Virus record (IMG/VR): IMGVR_UViG_3300032677_000148
Span: 1 to 26,269 of that record
Length of the DNA stretch: 26,269 nucleotides
Source of the DNA: a virus
Strand: one strand, 5' to 3'
Shown: positions 6,946 to 14,515 of the stretch, one piece after another
Numbering within the stretch: position 1 is the stretch's first letter
Layout: each line of letters begins with the position of its first letter
The notes under the pieces: model-generated
What the model saw: only the letters and a program-made list of their open reading frames with translations
What the model was told of the DNA's origin: nothing
Databases searched by the model: none
Position numbers and translations under genes: made by a program

Positions 6946-8103
6946 ATGAAAAATTTCAAGATCAGCACCGGCATGGCATGGATGGGCCTCATCGCCCTGG
7001 CCCTCATCGTCTCGTTCGCCCTGGGCGGGGACGCAACCGCAGCTCTGCTGCCTCATTCCGCAGGACACCTGCCGTCCGGTCTGCAGCTGATCGGGTTCGC
7101 GGGCGTCACCCTGTCGGCCATCAACCCGACCATTCTCGACTTCGACAAGAGGATGGACCCCAACGGTCAGGTAGCGACCATCGTTGAGATGCTCATGCAG
7201 ACCAACGAGGTCCTGGACGACATGACGTTCATCCAGGGCAACCTTTTGACCGGCCACCGCACGACCGTCAGGACCGGCCTGCCGATTCCGACCTGGCGCA
7301 AACTGTACGGCGGCGTCCAGCCCGGGAAGTCCACTACCGCGCAGATCACCGACAACACCGGCATGCTGGAAGCCTACGCCGAAGTCGACAAGGCCCTCGC
7401 CGACCTCAACGGCAACACCGTTGCCTTCCGCCTCTCTGAGGACGCCGCGTTCATCGAGGGGATGAACATCGAGTTCGCCCGCGTGCTGTTCTACGGCAAC
7501 GAGGGGACCCAGCCCGAAGCCTTCACCGGCTTCGCCCCGCGCTTCAACACCATCGCTGGTGCTCAGAACGGCCTCAACGTCCTCTCCGGCGGCGGATCCG
7601 GTTCCACCAACACCTCCATCTGGCTCATCTGCTGGGGTCCTCTGACCGCTCACGGCATTCTGCCCCAGGGTTCCGTCGCCGGTCTGAAGATCGAGGACAA
7701 GGGACAGGTCACCATCGAGAACATCGACGGTGCAGGCGGCCGCATGGAAGCCTACAGGACGCACTACCGCTGGGACGTGGGCCTGACCGTCCGCGACTGG
7801 CGCTATATCGTCCGCATCTGCAACGTCGACGTCACCACGCTGACCAAGAACGCAGCGTCCGGCGCCGACCTCATCGACCTGATGGCGCAGGCTATCGAGC
7901 TGCTGCCGACGCTCTCCATGGGGCGCCCGGTCTTCTACTGCAACCGCACCGTGAAGAGCTTCCTCCGCCGGCAGATCGCCAACAAGATCGCCGCCGGCCA
8001 GCTCACCATGGAGCAGGTGGCAGGCAAGCACGTCCTCACCCTGGACGGCATCCCGGTCAAGCGCTGCGACGCGATCCTCTCCACCGAGGCGACCATCTCC
8101 TAA
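6946..8103 (+). CDS. Major capsid protein with signal-peptide-like N-terminus
   Basis: 385 residues. From about residue 57 it matches the coat protein type of BPP-1/epsilon15-like podoviruses (HK97 fold): INPTILDFDKRMDPNG, GNLLTGHRTTVRTGLPIPTW, EAYAEVDKALADLNGN, FYGNEGTQPEAFTGFAPRFN, RTHYRWDVGLTVRDWRYIVR. It forms the icosahedral shell. The first 56 residues are extra. They have a basic start (MKNFK), a hydrophobic core at about 10-28 and an Ala-Thr-Ala|Ala site at 30-33, which together look like a Sec signal peptide. AAGGAG lies nine bases before the ATG at 6946. The next in-frame Met codons after residue 13 are well inside the conserved part, so there is no ordinary downstream start that removes the extension. 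The extension may be cleaved during maturation; that is untested. Confidence 0.92.
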   Translation: MKNFKISTGMAWMGLIALALIVSFALGGDATAALLPHSAGHLPSGLQLIGFAGVTLSAINPTILDFDKRMDPNGQVATIVEMLMQTNEVLDDMTFIQGNLLTGHRTTVRTGLPIPTWRKLYGGVQPGKSTTAQITDNTGMLEAYAEVDKALADLNGNTVAFRLSEDAAFIEGMNIEFARVLFYGNEGTQPEAFTGFAPRFNTIAGAQNGLNVLSGGGSGSTNTSIWLICWGPLTAHGILPQGSVAGLKIEDKGQVTIENIDGAGGRMEAYRTHYRWDVGLTVRDWRYIVRICNVDVTTLTKNAASGADLIDLMAQAIELLPTLSMGRPVFYCNRTVKSFLRRQIANKIAAGQLTMEQVAGKHVLTLDGIPVKRCDAILSTEATIS

Positions 8104-8117
8104 CCAGCTGCGCTGGT
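8103..8117 (+). other. Hairpin directly after the major capsid gene
   Basis: ACCAGC and GCTGGT form a perfect six-base stem around a TGC loop, starting at the last base of the capsid stop codon. No T-run follows, so it is not a standard terminator. A role in mRNA 3' end stability or in uncoupling capsid from cement translation is possible. Confidence 0.5.
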
Positions 8118-8165
8118 CTTCGGGCCGGCGCATTACCGTTTCATCCTCTCCAAGGAGGCAGGACC

Positions 8166-8645
8166 ATGATTCTCGATAGCAGACTCGCAATTGCCGTCGC
8201 CGCGACTCTGAACACCGCGACCGGCACCAACAACCTGACCAACGTCATCGACCTCTCCACCAACGCCCTGAATGCCGTGCGCGACATGGGGAACGGTGAG
8301 CCGGTCTACCTCATTCTCTCGGCGCAGGCCGACATCACCTCCGGCGGTACCGCGACCCTCGCGTTCCAGCTGGTCTCCGACTCGGTCGCAGCCATCCAGA
8401 CCAACGGCAGCCAGGTCGTGCATGCCGTGTCCAGGACGGTCACCGTTCCCGCCTCGGCAACTGTCGCCACGGGCACCAAGGCCGGTACCATGTTCTGGAT
8501 CATCGCGCTCCCCCAGGGCGTGGACTACAAGCAGTACCTGGGCGTCCAGCAGGTCGTCGGCACCGCGGCCCTCACTGCCGGCGCGGTCAACTGCCACATC
8601 ACTGCAGACCTCACCGGATGGCGTCCGTACTCTGACTTCACCTAA
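8166..8645 (+). CDS. Bbp16-like capsid cement protein
   Basis: 159 residues, beta-rich, Thr/Ala/Val-rich, immediately after the major capsid gene, as in BPP-1 (Bbp16). Recognisable stretches are MILDSRLAIA at the start, VIDLSTNALNAVRDMGNGEP, the mid-protein TLAFQLVSDSVAAI, and the closing LTAGAVNCHITADLT. Cement proteins of this family bind as trimers to the outer capsid surface and brace the expanded shell. CAAGGAGG about nine bases upstream supports the start. Length is usual for the family and nothing is missing. Confidence 0.88.
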   Translation: MILDSRLAIAVAATLNTATGTNNLTNVIDLSTNALNAVRDMGNGEPVYLILSAQADITSGGTATLAFQLVSDSVAAIQTNGSQVVHAVSRTVTVPASATVATGTKAGTMFWIIALPQGVDYKQYLGVQQVVGTAALTAGAVNCHITADLTGWRPYSDFT

Positions 8646-8655
8646 AACCTGACAT

Positions 8656-8677
8656 GGGGAGGGGGCGACCTCTCCCC
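8656..8677 (+). other. Strong hairpin with GCGA tetraloop
   Basis: GGGGAGGGG (8656-8664) pairs with CCTCTCCCC (8669-8677), with one G-U pair, closing a GCGA loop of the GNRA class. It lies between the cement gene stop (8645) and the next start (8696). No U-run follows, so it is more likely an RNA stability or processing element, or a weak attenuator, than a full terminator. Confidence 0.6.
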
Positions 8678-8695
8678 GCTGTCTTAGGAGCGACC

Positions 8696-8896
8696 ATGCC
8701 GAAGATCAAGCTTAAAGAAGACGCCTTCATCGATGGCGTCTACCGTTTCAAGGGTGAGGAGTTCAACAACCCCGGCCCGGTCCCCCCCTTCGCAGACCAG
8801 ACGGGGCCGGATGACGAGGGCGCTGTCAGTGAAGCGGATGCTTCCGCATCTCTTGCCGCCGCGAACATCCTCCTGGGCGGGGGTGACCATGTCTGA
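8696..8896 (+). CDS. Small head-region protein, first of two paralogues
   Basis: 66 residues. The front half, KIKLKEDAFIDGVYRFKGEE, contains the pattern hydrophobic-K-L-x-x-D-x-F-x-x-G-V-Y-x-x-x-G-E-E that recurs in the next gene. The back half is an acidic and Ala-rich tail. AGGAG six bases upstream supports ATG at 8696 rather than the in-frame ATG at 8654, which lies within the hairpin region. Small proteins of this general pattern are common between coat and tail genes in phages, but their task is not defined. It overlaps the next gene by eight bases. Confidence 0.7.
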   Translation: MPKIKLKEDAFIDGVYRFKGEEFNNPGPVPPFADQTGPDDEGAVSEADASASLAAANILLGGGDHV

Positions 8897-9161
8897 AAAA
8901 GTCAGGGTTAAGCTCACCCAGGATCACTTCTCCAAGGATGGCGTCTACCACTACGCCGGCGAGGAGATCGACCACGAGGGTCCATTGCCGCACTACATGA
9001 AGGAAATCGGGGCGGCCAAGGGCGAAACGTCCAGGAAGGTCGAGTACACCGAAGAGGACCTCCGCAAGAAGCTCGCCGACTACGGGGTGAAGACCGCACC
9101 CCAGGCCGGCATGAAGCGGCTGCTGGAGCAGCTGGCTGAGGCGGAAGGGAGGACGGCATGA
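8889..9161 (+). CDS. Small head-region protein, second paralogue, with HeH/SAP-like tail
   Basis: 90 residues. The N-terminal part repeats the pattern of the preceding protein (RVKLTQDHFSKDGVYHYAGEE, then GPLPHYMKEIGAA). The C-terminal part, TEEDLRKKLADYGVKT followed by GMKRLLEQLAE, has the helix-extended loop-helix look of HeH/SAP-type mini domains seen in several phage head proteins. The start at 8889 lies inside the end of the first paralogue; the longer upstream frame would overlap it much further and is rejected. It ends in an ATGA overlap with the staple gene. It is probably a head-completion or joining accessory, by position. Confidence 0.72.
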   Translation: MSEKVRVKLTQDHFSKDGVYHYAGEEIDHEGPLPHYMKEIGAAKGETSRKVEYTEEDLRKKLADYGVKTAPQAGMKRLLEQLAEAEGRTA

Positions 9162-9451
9162 AGGACATGAAAAACATGGGCGGGGACTGCTGCTGCTCTC
9201 CGTGCGGTGACGGCGCCTCCGGCGATTACCCCTACAATCTGCGCATCAGCCTGACCGATGACCAGATGGAAGCCCTGGGGATCGCCATGCCGTGCGTCGG
9301 CGACACCATGAACCTCACCGCTACCGTCCTCGTTACGGAGTGCTCCGACCGGGAGTACTCCGCTTGCACCATCCAGATCACCGAGATGGACCTCACCAAG
9401 CCGAAGGCCCGCAGCAGCATGTACCCGTCGATGACGGAAGATAGCGAATAG
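9158..9451 (+). CDS. Capsid staple-like protein with Cys-rich N-terminus
   Basis: 97 residues. The body (YPYNLRISLTDDQMEALGI, VGDTMNLTATVLVTE, TIQITEMDL) matches the small capsid staple proteins found after cement genes in BPP-1-type podoviruses, which clip neighbouring capsomers. The N-terminus is unusual: GGDCCCSPCGDG carries four cysteines in five positions, with further cysteines at the middle of the chain. These could bind metal or form disulfides. GGAAGGGAGG upstream and the ATGA overlap with the previous gene fix the start. Confidence 0.75.
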   Translation: MKDMKNMGGDCCCSPCGDGASGDYPYNLRISLTDDQMEALGIAMPCVGDTMNLTATVLVTECSDREYSACTIQITEMDLTKPKARSSMYPSMTEDSE

Positions 9452-9466
9452 ACACCGGAGGGTGAC

Positions 9467-9841
9467 GTGAGCGAAGAGTTAACCAACTACCTTTACGCTC
9501 GATCGTTGATAGACCTGGCGAACGTACCGTCCAGCAGGGCAATCAACGGCCACCCGCTCACCACGGACGTGGTGGTAAGCGCTTCCGATATCACCACAGG
9601 TACCCTCCCTCACGCTCAACTCCCGGTACTGGTGAGCGGAGATATCCCCAACAACGGAGCGAACACCACGGGAACCGCTTCGAACATCACCGGCATTCTC
9701 GCGGTGGCTCATGGGGGGACCGGAACGGCGACACCTGGCCTTTCTGTGACCATCACTACGGCAAAGCTGACCACCACCGGGGCGAACGGCAGCATGACAT
9801 TCACCAATGGCATGCTGACCGCTCAGACACAGGCAACATAG
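9467..9841 (+). CDS. Short fibre-like protein with HGGTGT motif
   Basis: 124 residues, Thr/Ala/Gly-rich. The segment NTTGTASNITGILAVAHGGT is a typical repeat unit of tail fibre shafts and ends in the HGGTGT signature often seen before fibre tips. SGDIPNNGANTTG is a related element. The GTG start has GGAGGG five bases upstream. Such a short protein cannot be a full fibre by itself; it may be a head fibre, a collar fibre, or a piece that trimerises with another protein. Its place between capsid and tail-tube genes, far from the main tailspike, is notable. Confidence 0.65.
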   Translation: MSEELTNYLYARSLIDLANVPSSRAINGHPLTTDVVVSASDITTGTLPHAQLPVLVSGDIPNNGANTTGTASNITGILAVAHGGTGTATPGLSVTITTAKLTTTGANGSMTFTNGMLTAQTQAT

Positions 9842-9849
9842 GGGGCATC

Positions 9850-10137
9850 ATGGCATCAGGCATCGTAGTAGCAGCACCTGTCTCAGCAGCAACCCTGGCG
9901 GTTACCGTTGTCTCGGCGCGCCAGGCCATCACCAGCAATCTCGTCTCGGTCTACTCCGATGGCGATTGCTTCATCAAGTTCGGGGACGGCACGGTAGTGG
10001 CCGATAACACCGGCTACTTCCTGCCGGCGGGGAACCTGCTCTTCTTCGACACCTCGGCAATGGCAATCGTCCCGACCTACATCGCGGCGATTTACTCAAC
10101 CGCTAACTGCAACCTCCGGATCGGTAACTTCCGATGA
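9850..10137 (+). CDS. Small beta-rich virion-like protein
   Basis: 95 residues, beta-rich: AATLAVTVVSARQAI, then SVYSDGDCFIKFGDGTVVADNTGYFLPAGNLLFFD and a final NCNLRIGNFR. The 'I-K-F-G-D-x-T-V ... Y-x-L-P-A-G' layout is common in small phage structural or decoration proteins of beta-sandwich type. It follows the fibre-like gene by eight bases with a GGGGG site, and overlaps the next gene by ATGA. The exact role is unknown. Confidence 0.65.
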   Translation: MASGIVVAAPVSAATLAVTVVSARQAITSNLVSVYSDGDCFIKFGDGTVVADNTGYFLPAGNLLFFDTSAMAIVPTYIAAIYSTANCNLRIGNFR

Positions 10138-10541
10138 GCCAGTTCAGGGCATTGACCAAGCATAACGGGTCCAGGAAGCTGGGGCCGGAGCTCGCCCTGA
10201 ACGGCGGGTTCGACATCGATGCGAACTGGGCCAAGAGTGCCGGGTGGACGATTTCCGGGGGCTTCGGGGTCGCCACTTCGGCGGCGGCCTATACCTCGAT
10301 TAGCCAGGGCGTCCTGATGATCGGGAAGGTCTACCAGATCACCTACACCGTTTCCAGCATCACGTCAGGCAACGTCAAGTCGATGATCGGGGGCGGAGCT
10401 TCACCCTCGAGGACAACCACCGGGACCTTCACCGATGTAGTTATCTGCTCGGCTTCCATTACCGGCGGAATTCAGGCCGGATCTCTCGGCTTCTCGGGAC
10501 AGATCGACAACGTTTCAATCAAGGAAGTACTTCACACGTAA
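10134..10541 (+). CDS. Carbohydrate-binding-like (jelly-roll) virion protein
   Basis: 135 residues. The opening GPELALNGGFDIDANWAKSA, followed by GWTISGG, and the closing LGFSGQIDNVSIKEV are the usual ends of the lectin-like beta-sandwich domain (CBM_4_9-like) that occurs in phage fibres and decoration proteins. The middle has YQITYTVSSITSGNVKSMI as the expected central strands. It could bind host glycans or other surfaces. The gene forms a coupled trio with the two genes before it. The domain call rests on the pattern, and binding is inferred. Confidence 0.68.
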   Translation: MSQFRALTKHNGSRKLGPELALNGGFDIDANWAKSAGWTISGGFGVATSAAAYTSISQGVLMIGKVYQITYTVSSITSGNVKSMIGGGASPSRTTTGTFTDVVICSASITGGIQAGSLGFSGQIDNVSIKEVLHT

Positions 10542-10557
10542 CCCAGGGGGACTCCTG

Positions 10558-11181
10558 ATGCAATCTCCAGCTCAGATTTGTAATATCGCGCTTGGCCGAG
10601 TCGGGTGCCAGTTTTTCATCAACTCCATCGATCCGCCCGACGTCTCGCAGGAAGCGCGGGTCTGCGCGATGGTCTACAACTACGTCCTGGAGAAAGCTCT
10701 TCAGGATTTCCCCTGGCCTTTCGCCAACAAGATCGTTCTCCTGCAGGATATCGGATCTCCTCTCGCCCCCTGGGGCTACCGCTACCGGTACCCGGGCGAC
10801 TGCCTGACGCTCAAACGGGTTTTCCCTGCCGGTGGGGTCCCGGTCTACGGCGTGGCATCGAAGACCGCGGGCGTCCCGTACCGCACCGTGAACGACGACT
10901 CCAACGACGCCCGGGCGATTCTTTGCGACTATGACCAGGTCTACGCCGATTACACCGCGCGGATCACCAACACGAACCTCTTTTCCCCGGCCTTCGCCAA
11001 CCTGCTCGCCTGGGGGATCGCGGCCGAGATTGCAACCCCGCTTTCGGCTGATCCAAAATACGCGCAGTCGACAGCCGCGACCTACAAGAACGTCCTGGCT
11101 GAGGCTGGCGCCCTGGCGTCAAACGAGAACCTGCAGGACCCTGAGGGCGACTGCGACCTCGATGCAGCGAGGAACGCATAA
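10558..11181 (+). CDS. Tail tube protein A (T7 gp11-like)
   Basis: 207 residues of the podovirus tail tubular protein A family. Signature parts are AQICNIALGRVGC, a helical ARVCAMVYNYVLEKALQDFPWPFA, and WGYRYRYPGDCLTLKRVFP; the C-terminal half has helices ending ENLQDPEGDCDLDAARN. Twelve copies form the ring between portal and nozzle. GGGGGA upstream sets the start, and the stop shares its A with the nozzle ATG (TAATG), so both tail proteins are coupled. Confidence 0.9.
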   Translation: MQSPAQICNIALGRVGCQFFINSIDPPDVSQEARVCAMVYNYVLEKALQDFPWPFANKIVLLQDIGSPLAPWGYRYRYPGDCLTLKRVFPAGGVPVYGVASKTAGVPYRTVNDDSNDARAILCDYDQVYADYTARITNTNLFSPAFANLLAWGIAAEIATPLSADPKYAQSTAATYKNVLAEAGALASNENLQDPEGDCDLDAARNA

Positions 11182-13613
11182 TGAGTGGCCAGGGAATAGT
11201 GCAGGCGGCATTCACCGCGGGGGAACTCTCGCCCTCCTTGTGGGGCAGGGTCGACTTCAACAAGTACTACTCCGGAGCCAAGATGCTCCGGAACTTCTTC
11301 ATTCGACAGCAGGGCGGGGCATCCAATCGGCCCGGTTCTAAACTTGTCACTGAGACGAAGTTTTCGGCAGTAGACGCCGTAAAGATGATCCCGTTCCAGT
11401 TCTCTCCAACCCAGTCCTACATCCTGGAGTTCGGCGAGCTCTACATGCGCGTCATCATGAACGGCGGTTATGTTCTCTCCGGTGGAGTTCCGGTGGAGAT
11501 CGCTACCATCTTCCACGCCTCCGATCTGGCTCTGATCAAATTCACCCAGAGCTTCGACGTCATGACGCTGACTCACCCGAGCTATCCGGTGCAGCAGCTC
11601 TCCCGGCTCTCGCATACCTCGTGGACCTTCGCCCCCTTCAACAACGTGCACGGGCCCTTTCGGGACATCAACATCGATAAGACGTTGACCATCCACGCGG
11701 ATGGAGTGGTCGGGGCCGTGAACCTCACGGCGGATCTCGATACCTTCACCTCCGACATGGTCGGGCTCATGCTCTACATTGAGCAGAACCCGGACTATGG
11801 GATCTCGAAGTGGCAGGTGCAGGCCGCGATCACGATCAACTCAAAGGCCAGGTCAGGCCAGAATTACTACCAGGCGGTCTCGACCGGGACGACCGGGACG
11901 ACGCCTCCCAGTACGCTGGAGGGGACCGAATACGATGGTTCTCCCGGGGTAGGCTGGCAGTACCTCCATTCCGGCTTCGGAATCCTGCTCATCACCGGGT
12001 TCACCGACACCAAGCACATCCAGGGGACGGTGCTCAGCCGCTTGCCCGACTCCCTGGTGACCGCGAACTACACTAAGCCAATAACGGCTGCCGTATCAGC
12101 CGGTAGCGGGTATGTCTATGTCACCTGCGCAGGACATGGGTTCACCTCGGGGCAGAGCGTAGCGATATCGGGCGTGCTGGGGATGACCGACCTCAACGGG
12201 ACTTGGACACTTGATCAGGGGACCGCGATTTTCGGGCTGGGGTTCCTGTGGGACGCGAACCATTTTGTCGTCAAGCTCACGACTGCCCAGATATACACCT
12301 CAGGCGGCAGCGCGGTAATGTCCGCCTACGCCATGCCGGCGTACAAGTGGGCCCTTGAGGCCTGGGGCTCGACCGACCAGTATCCCGGCACAGTCGCCTA
12401 CTTCCAGCAGCGACAGATCTTCGCCGGTTCACCCGGGCGGCCGCAAACCTTCTGGCTCTCCACCTCCGCCGGCTATACCGATTATGCCCAGTCGGTGCCC
12501 CTGCAGGATAATGACGGCTACAACTACACGATCGCCACCAAAGGCCTCGAGGAGATCCGCCACCTGGTTGACCTGACCAAACTCCTGATGTTCACCTCGG
12601 GTGGTGTCTGGGTGGTCAACGGTAACAGCGACGGGACGCTAATCCCTTCGGCGACGAGCGCTAAGCGCCAGATCAACGATGGCGCCAACCATCTCGCTCC
12701 CCTGGTGATCGGTTCGGAGGCGCTCTTCGTCCTGGACAAGGGTACCCAGATCAAGTCGGTCGGCTACAACTGGCAGAAGGATACCTTCCTGGGCAACGAC
12801 CTGACGGTCATGTCGAATCACCTCTTCGAGAACAACCAGATCATCGCCTGGGCCTTCCAGAAGGTTCCCTACAGCTGCGTCTGGGCCGTGCGGGATGACG
12901 GGGTGCTGCTGAGTCTGACCTACCTGGTAGAGCAGGACGTGATTGCCTGGTGCCCGCATGACACCGATGGCTTCTATGAGGACGTCTGCGTCGTCACCGA
13001 AGGGCAGGAGGATGCTCTCTACGTCACCGTCCGGCGCAACATCGGGGGCGTTGATCATCGGTTCATTGAGCGGTTCCAAAGCCGTCTCTTCAAGGACCCG
13101 ACCGACGCCTTTTTCGTGGACTGTGGGCTCACCTACTCAGGAGCGCCGGCAACGATCATCTCAGGACTTGATCACCTCGACGGCAAAACGGTCTCCATCC
13201 TGGCCGATGGCTGCATACGACCCCAGCTGGTGGTAGCTGGCGGATCTATCACCCTTGATGCGCCAGCCTCTAAGGTGCAGGTCGGTCTGCCTTACTGCTC
13301 TACCCTGGAGACTCTTGATCTGTCGGTTCCCCAGGGTGATACCGTCGTGCACCAGAAGAACGTCAACCAGGTGACCGCCCTGGTGCAGGAGACCGCCGTA
13401 GTCCACGCCGGCCCGAGCGTAGATCGCCTTATCCCCTTCCGGACCCCGCCCCCGGTGAACTACGGCGCGCCAATCGCGCTGGTCACCGACCAGGCACAGA
13501 TCCGGATTGCCTCGAGTTGGAGCAAAGGGGGGAATGTCGTGATCCAGCAGTCGGACCCGCTGCCGATCACCATCCTCGCCCTGGTCCCGTCCGTGACGGT
13601 AGGAGGTTCCTGA
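11181..13613 (+). CDS. Tail nozzle protein B (T7 gp12-like), with inserted beta domain
   Basis: 810 residues. The start QAAFTAGELSPSLWGRVDFN, with MLRNFFIRQQGGASNRPGS, is the hallmark of the podovirus nozzle/tail tubular B family. Further conserved parts are VAYFQQRQIFAGSPGRPQTFW and GLEEIRHLVDLTKLLMFTSGGVWVV. Six copies form the distal, gated tip of the tail. Residues about 298-383 hold an inserted beta module (VYVTCAGHGFTSGQSVAISG and onwards) that interrupts the family backbone and is shared by some but not all homologues. It overlaps the next gene by one base (TGATG). Confidence 0.93.
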   Translation: MSGQGIVQAAFTAGELSPSLWGRVDFNKYYSGAKMLRNFFIRQQGGASNRPGSKLVTETKFSAVDAVKMIPFQFSPTQSYILEFGELYMRVIMNGGYVLSGGVPVEIATIFHASDLALIKFTQSFDVMTLTHPSYPVQQLSRLSHTSWTFAPFNNVHGPFRDINIDKTLTIHADGVVGAVNLTADLDTFTSDMVGLMLYIEQNPDYGISKWQVQAAITINSKARSGQNYYQAVSTGTTGTTPPSTLEGTEYDGSPGVGWQYLHSGFGILLITGFTDTKHIQGTVLSRLPDSLVTANYTKPITAAVSAGSGYVYVTCAGHGFTSGQSVAISGVLGMTDLNGTWTLDQGTAIFGLGFLWDANHFVVKLTTAQIYTSGGSAVMSAYAMPAYKWALEAWGSTDQYPGTVAYFQQRQIFAGSPGRPQTFWLSTSAGYTDYAQSVPLQDNDGYNYTIATKGLEEIRHLVDLTKLLMFTSGGVWVVNGNSDGTLIPSATSAKRQINDGANHLAPLVIGSEALFVLDKGTQIKSVGYNWQKDTFLGNDLTVMSNHLFENNQIIAWAFQKVPYSCVWAVRDDGVLLSLTYLVEQDVIAWCPHDTDGFYEDVCVVTEGQEDALYVTVRRNIGGVDHRFIERFQSRLFKDPTDAFFVDCGLTYSGAPATIISGLDHLDGKTVSILADGCIRPQLVVAGGSITLDAPASKVQVGLPYCSTLETLDLSVPQGDTVVHQKNVNQVTALVQETAVVHAGPSVDRLIPFRTPPPVNYGAPIALVTDQAQIRIASSWSKGGNVVIQQSDPLPITILALVPSVTVGGS

Positions 13614-14071
13614 TGGACCGGAGAATCGTCCCTGCAGAGGTAAAGCACCTGACGGCTATGGCGGGCCGCCTGCGCGCCGAGGATGCCCGCGAACTTGAGG
13701 ACACCTACGGCGAGAACCCTTACTTCGTCCTCGGACAGAGTTATGCCGCATCGGTGCTCTGCTGGGCGGCCGTGGTGGATAGCGAGACGATCGCTATGTT
13801 CGGAGTCACCCCCCGCGGCCCAGGTGGGCAGGGTCGCCCCTGGATGATCGGGACCAAGGATCTCGACCGGCACCGCTTCAAGTTCAGCAAGGGATGCGCC
13901 GCGGTAGTTCAGGAAATGCTCGATACCTTTCCTTCGCTGGAAAACGTGGTGGACTGCCGTAACCGGAAGACAGTCCGCTGGCTCAAGTGGCTAGGGTTTG
14001 ATTTTGGCCAGGTCATCCTGGTTGGTCAGAAAAATGTCCCCTGCCAGATTTTCACCATGGAGAAACGATGA
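13613..14071 (+). CDS. T7 gp13-like GNAT-fold protein
   Basis: 152 residues. The segments VPAEVKHLTAMAGRL, AAVVDSETIAMFGVTP, PWMIGTKDLDRHRFKFSKG and VVDCRNRKTVRWLKWLGFDF follow the T7 gp13 / phage acetyltransferase-like family, with the GNAT fold and its conserved closing 'N-x-x-x-x-R-W-L-x-x-L-G-F' motif. In T7, gp13 is needed for normal particle assembly; enzyme activity is not established. GGAGG eight bases upstream marks ATG 13613, and the longer upstream frame inside the nozzle gene is rejected. It overlaps the cupin gene by ATGA. Confidence 0.82.
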   Translation: MDRRIVPAEVKHLTAMAGRLRAEDARELEDTYGENPYFVLGQSYAASVLCWAAVVDSETIAMFGVTPRGPGGQGRPWMIGTKDLDRHRFKFSKGCAAVVQEMLDTFPSLENVVDCRNRKTVRWLKWLGFDFGQVILVGQKNVPCQIFTMEKR

Positions 14072-14514
14072 GCGACCTCATAAAGGATCCAGCCGGAATG
14101 CAGGCGAAAATCGTGGCGCTCGAGCAGGAGCTGCTGCAGCACCCCGAGGCTCATCTCTCCCTGGAGCCTGTGCACCACTTTTCCAAAGGTATCTACGCAC
14201 GGGAGCTTCTCATCCCTGCAGGAGTACTTCTCACTGGGAAGGTCCACAAGCACGAGAATTTGAATATCGTCAACGGGGATATCACGGTCTGGACGGACGA
14301 GGGGATGAAGCGACTGACGGGCCACCATGTCCTGGTATCGGCGCCGGGGACGAAGCGGGTAGGCTACGCTCATGCCGACACCACCTGGACGTGTGTCCAC
14401 GCAACCGACTCCACCGACCTCGAGGAGATCGAACGGCTGATGGTCTGCGACAGTTTTGAGGAGTATCAGCAATTTCTACAAGGTCCTGCTGAGATGCAGG
14501 CTCTGGAGGTTTGA
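14068..14514 (+). CDS. Cupin-fold phage protein
   Basis: 148 residues. The central part, RELLIPAGVLLTGKVHKHEN followed by LNIVNGDITVWTDEG, has the first cupin motif with the His-x-His-Glu set at about 60-63. The second half has TGHHVLVSAPGTKRVGYAHA, with further His at about 102 and 111. A metal-binding beta-barrel is therefore likely. Such cupins are common beside gp13-like genes in T7-type virion operons, but their substrate is unknown. The first 30 residues are a separate helix. Confidence 0.75.
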   Translation: MSDLIKDPAGMQAKIVALEQELLQHPEAHLSLEPVHHFSKGIYARELLIPAGVLLTGKVHKHENLNIVNGDITVWTDEGMKRLTGHHVLVSAPGTKRVGYAHADTTWTCVHATDSTDLEEIERLMVCDSFEEYQQFLQGPAEMQALEV

Positions 14515-14515
14515 C

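Noticed and set aside
6157-8190. 677-codon open frame on the minus strand opposite scaffold, coat and cement genes
   Set aside because: It lies fully opposite three well-supported genes, has a repetitive composition explained by GC-rich codon bias, and shows no recognisable domain.
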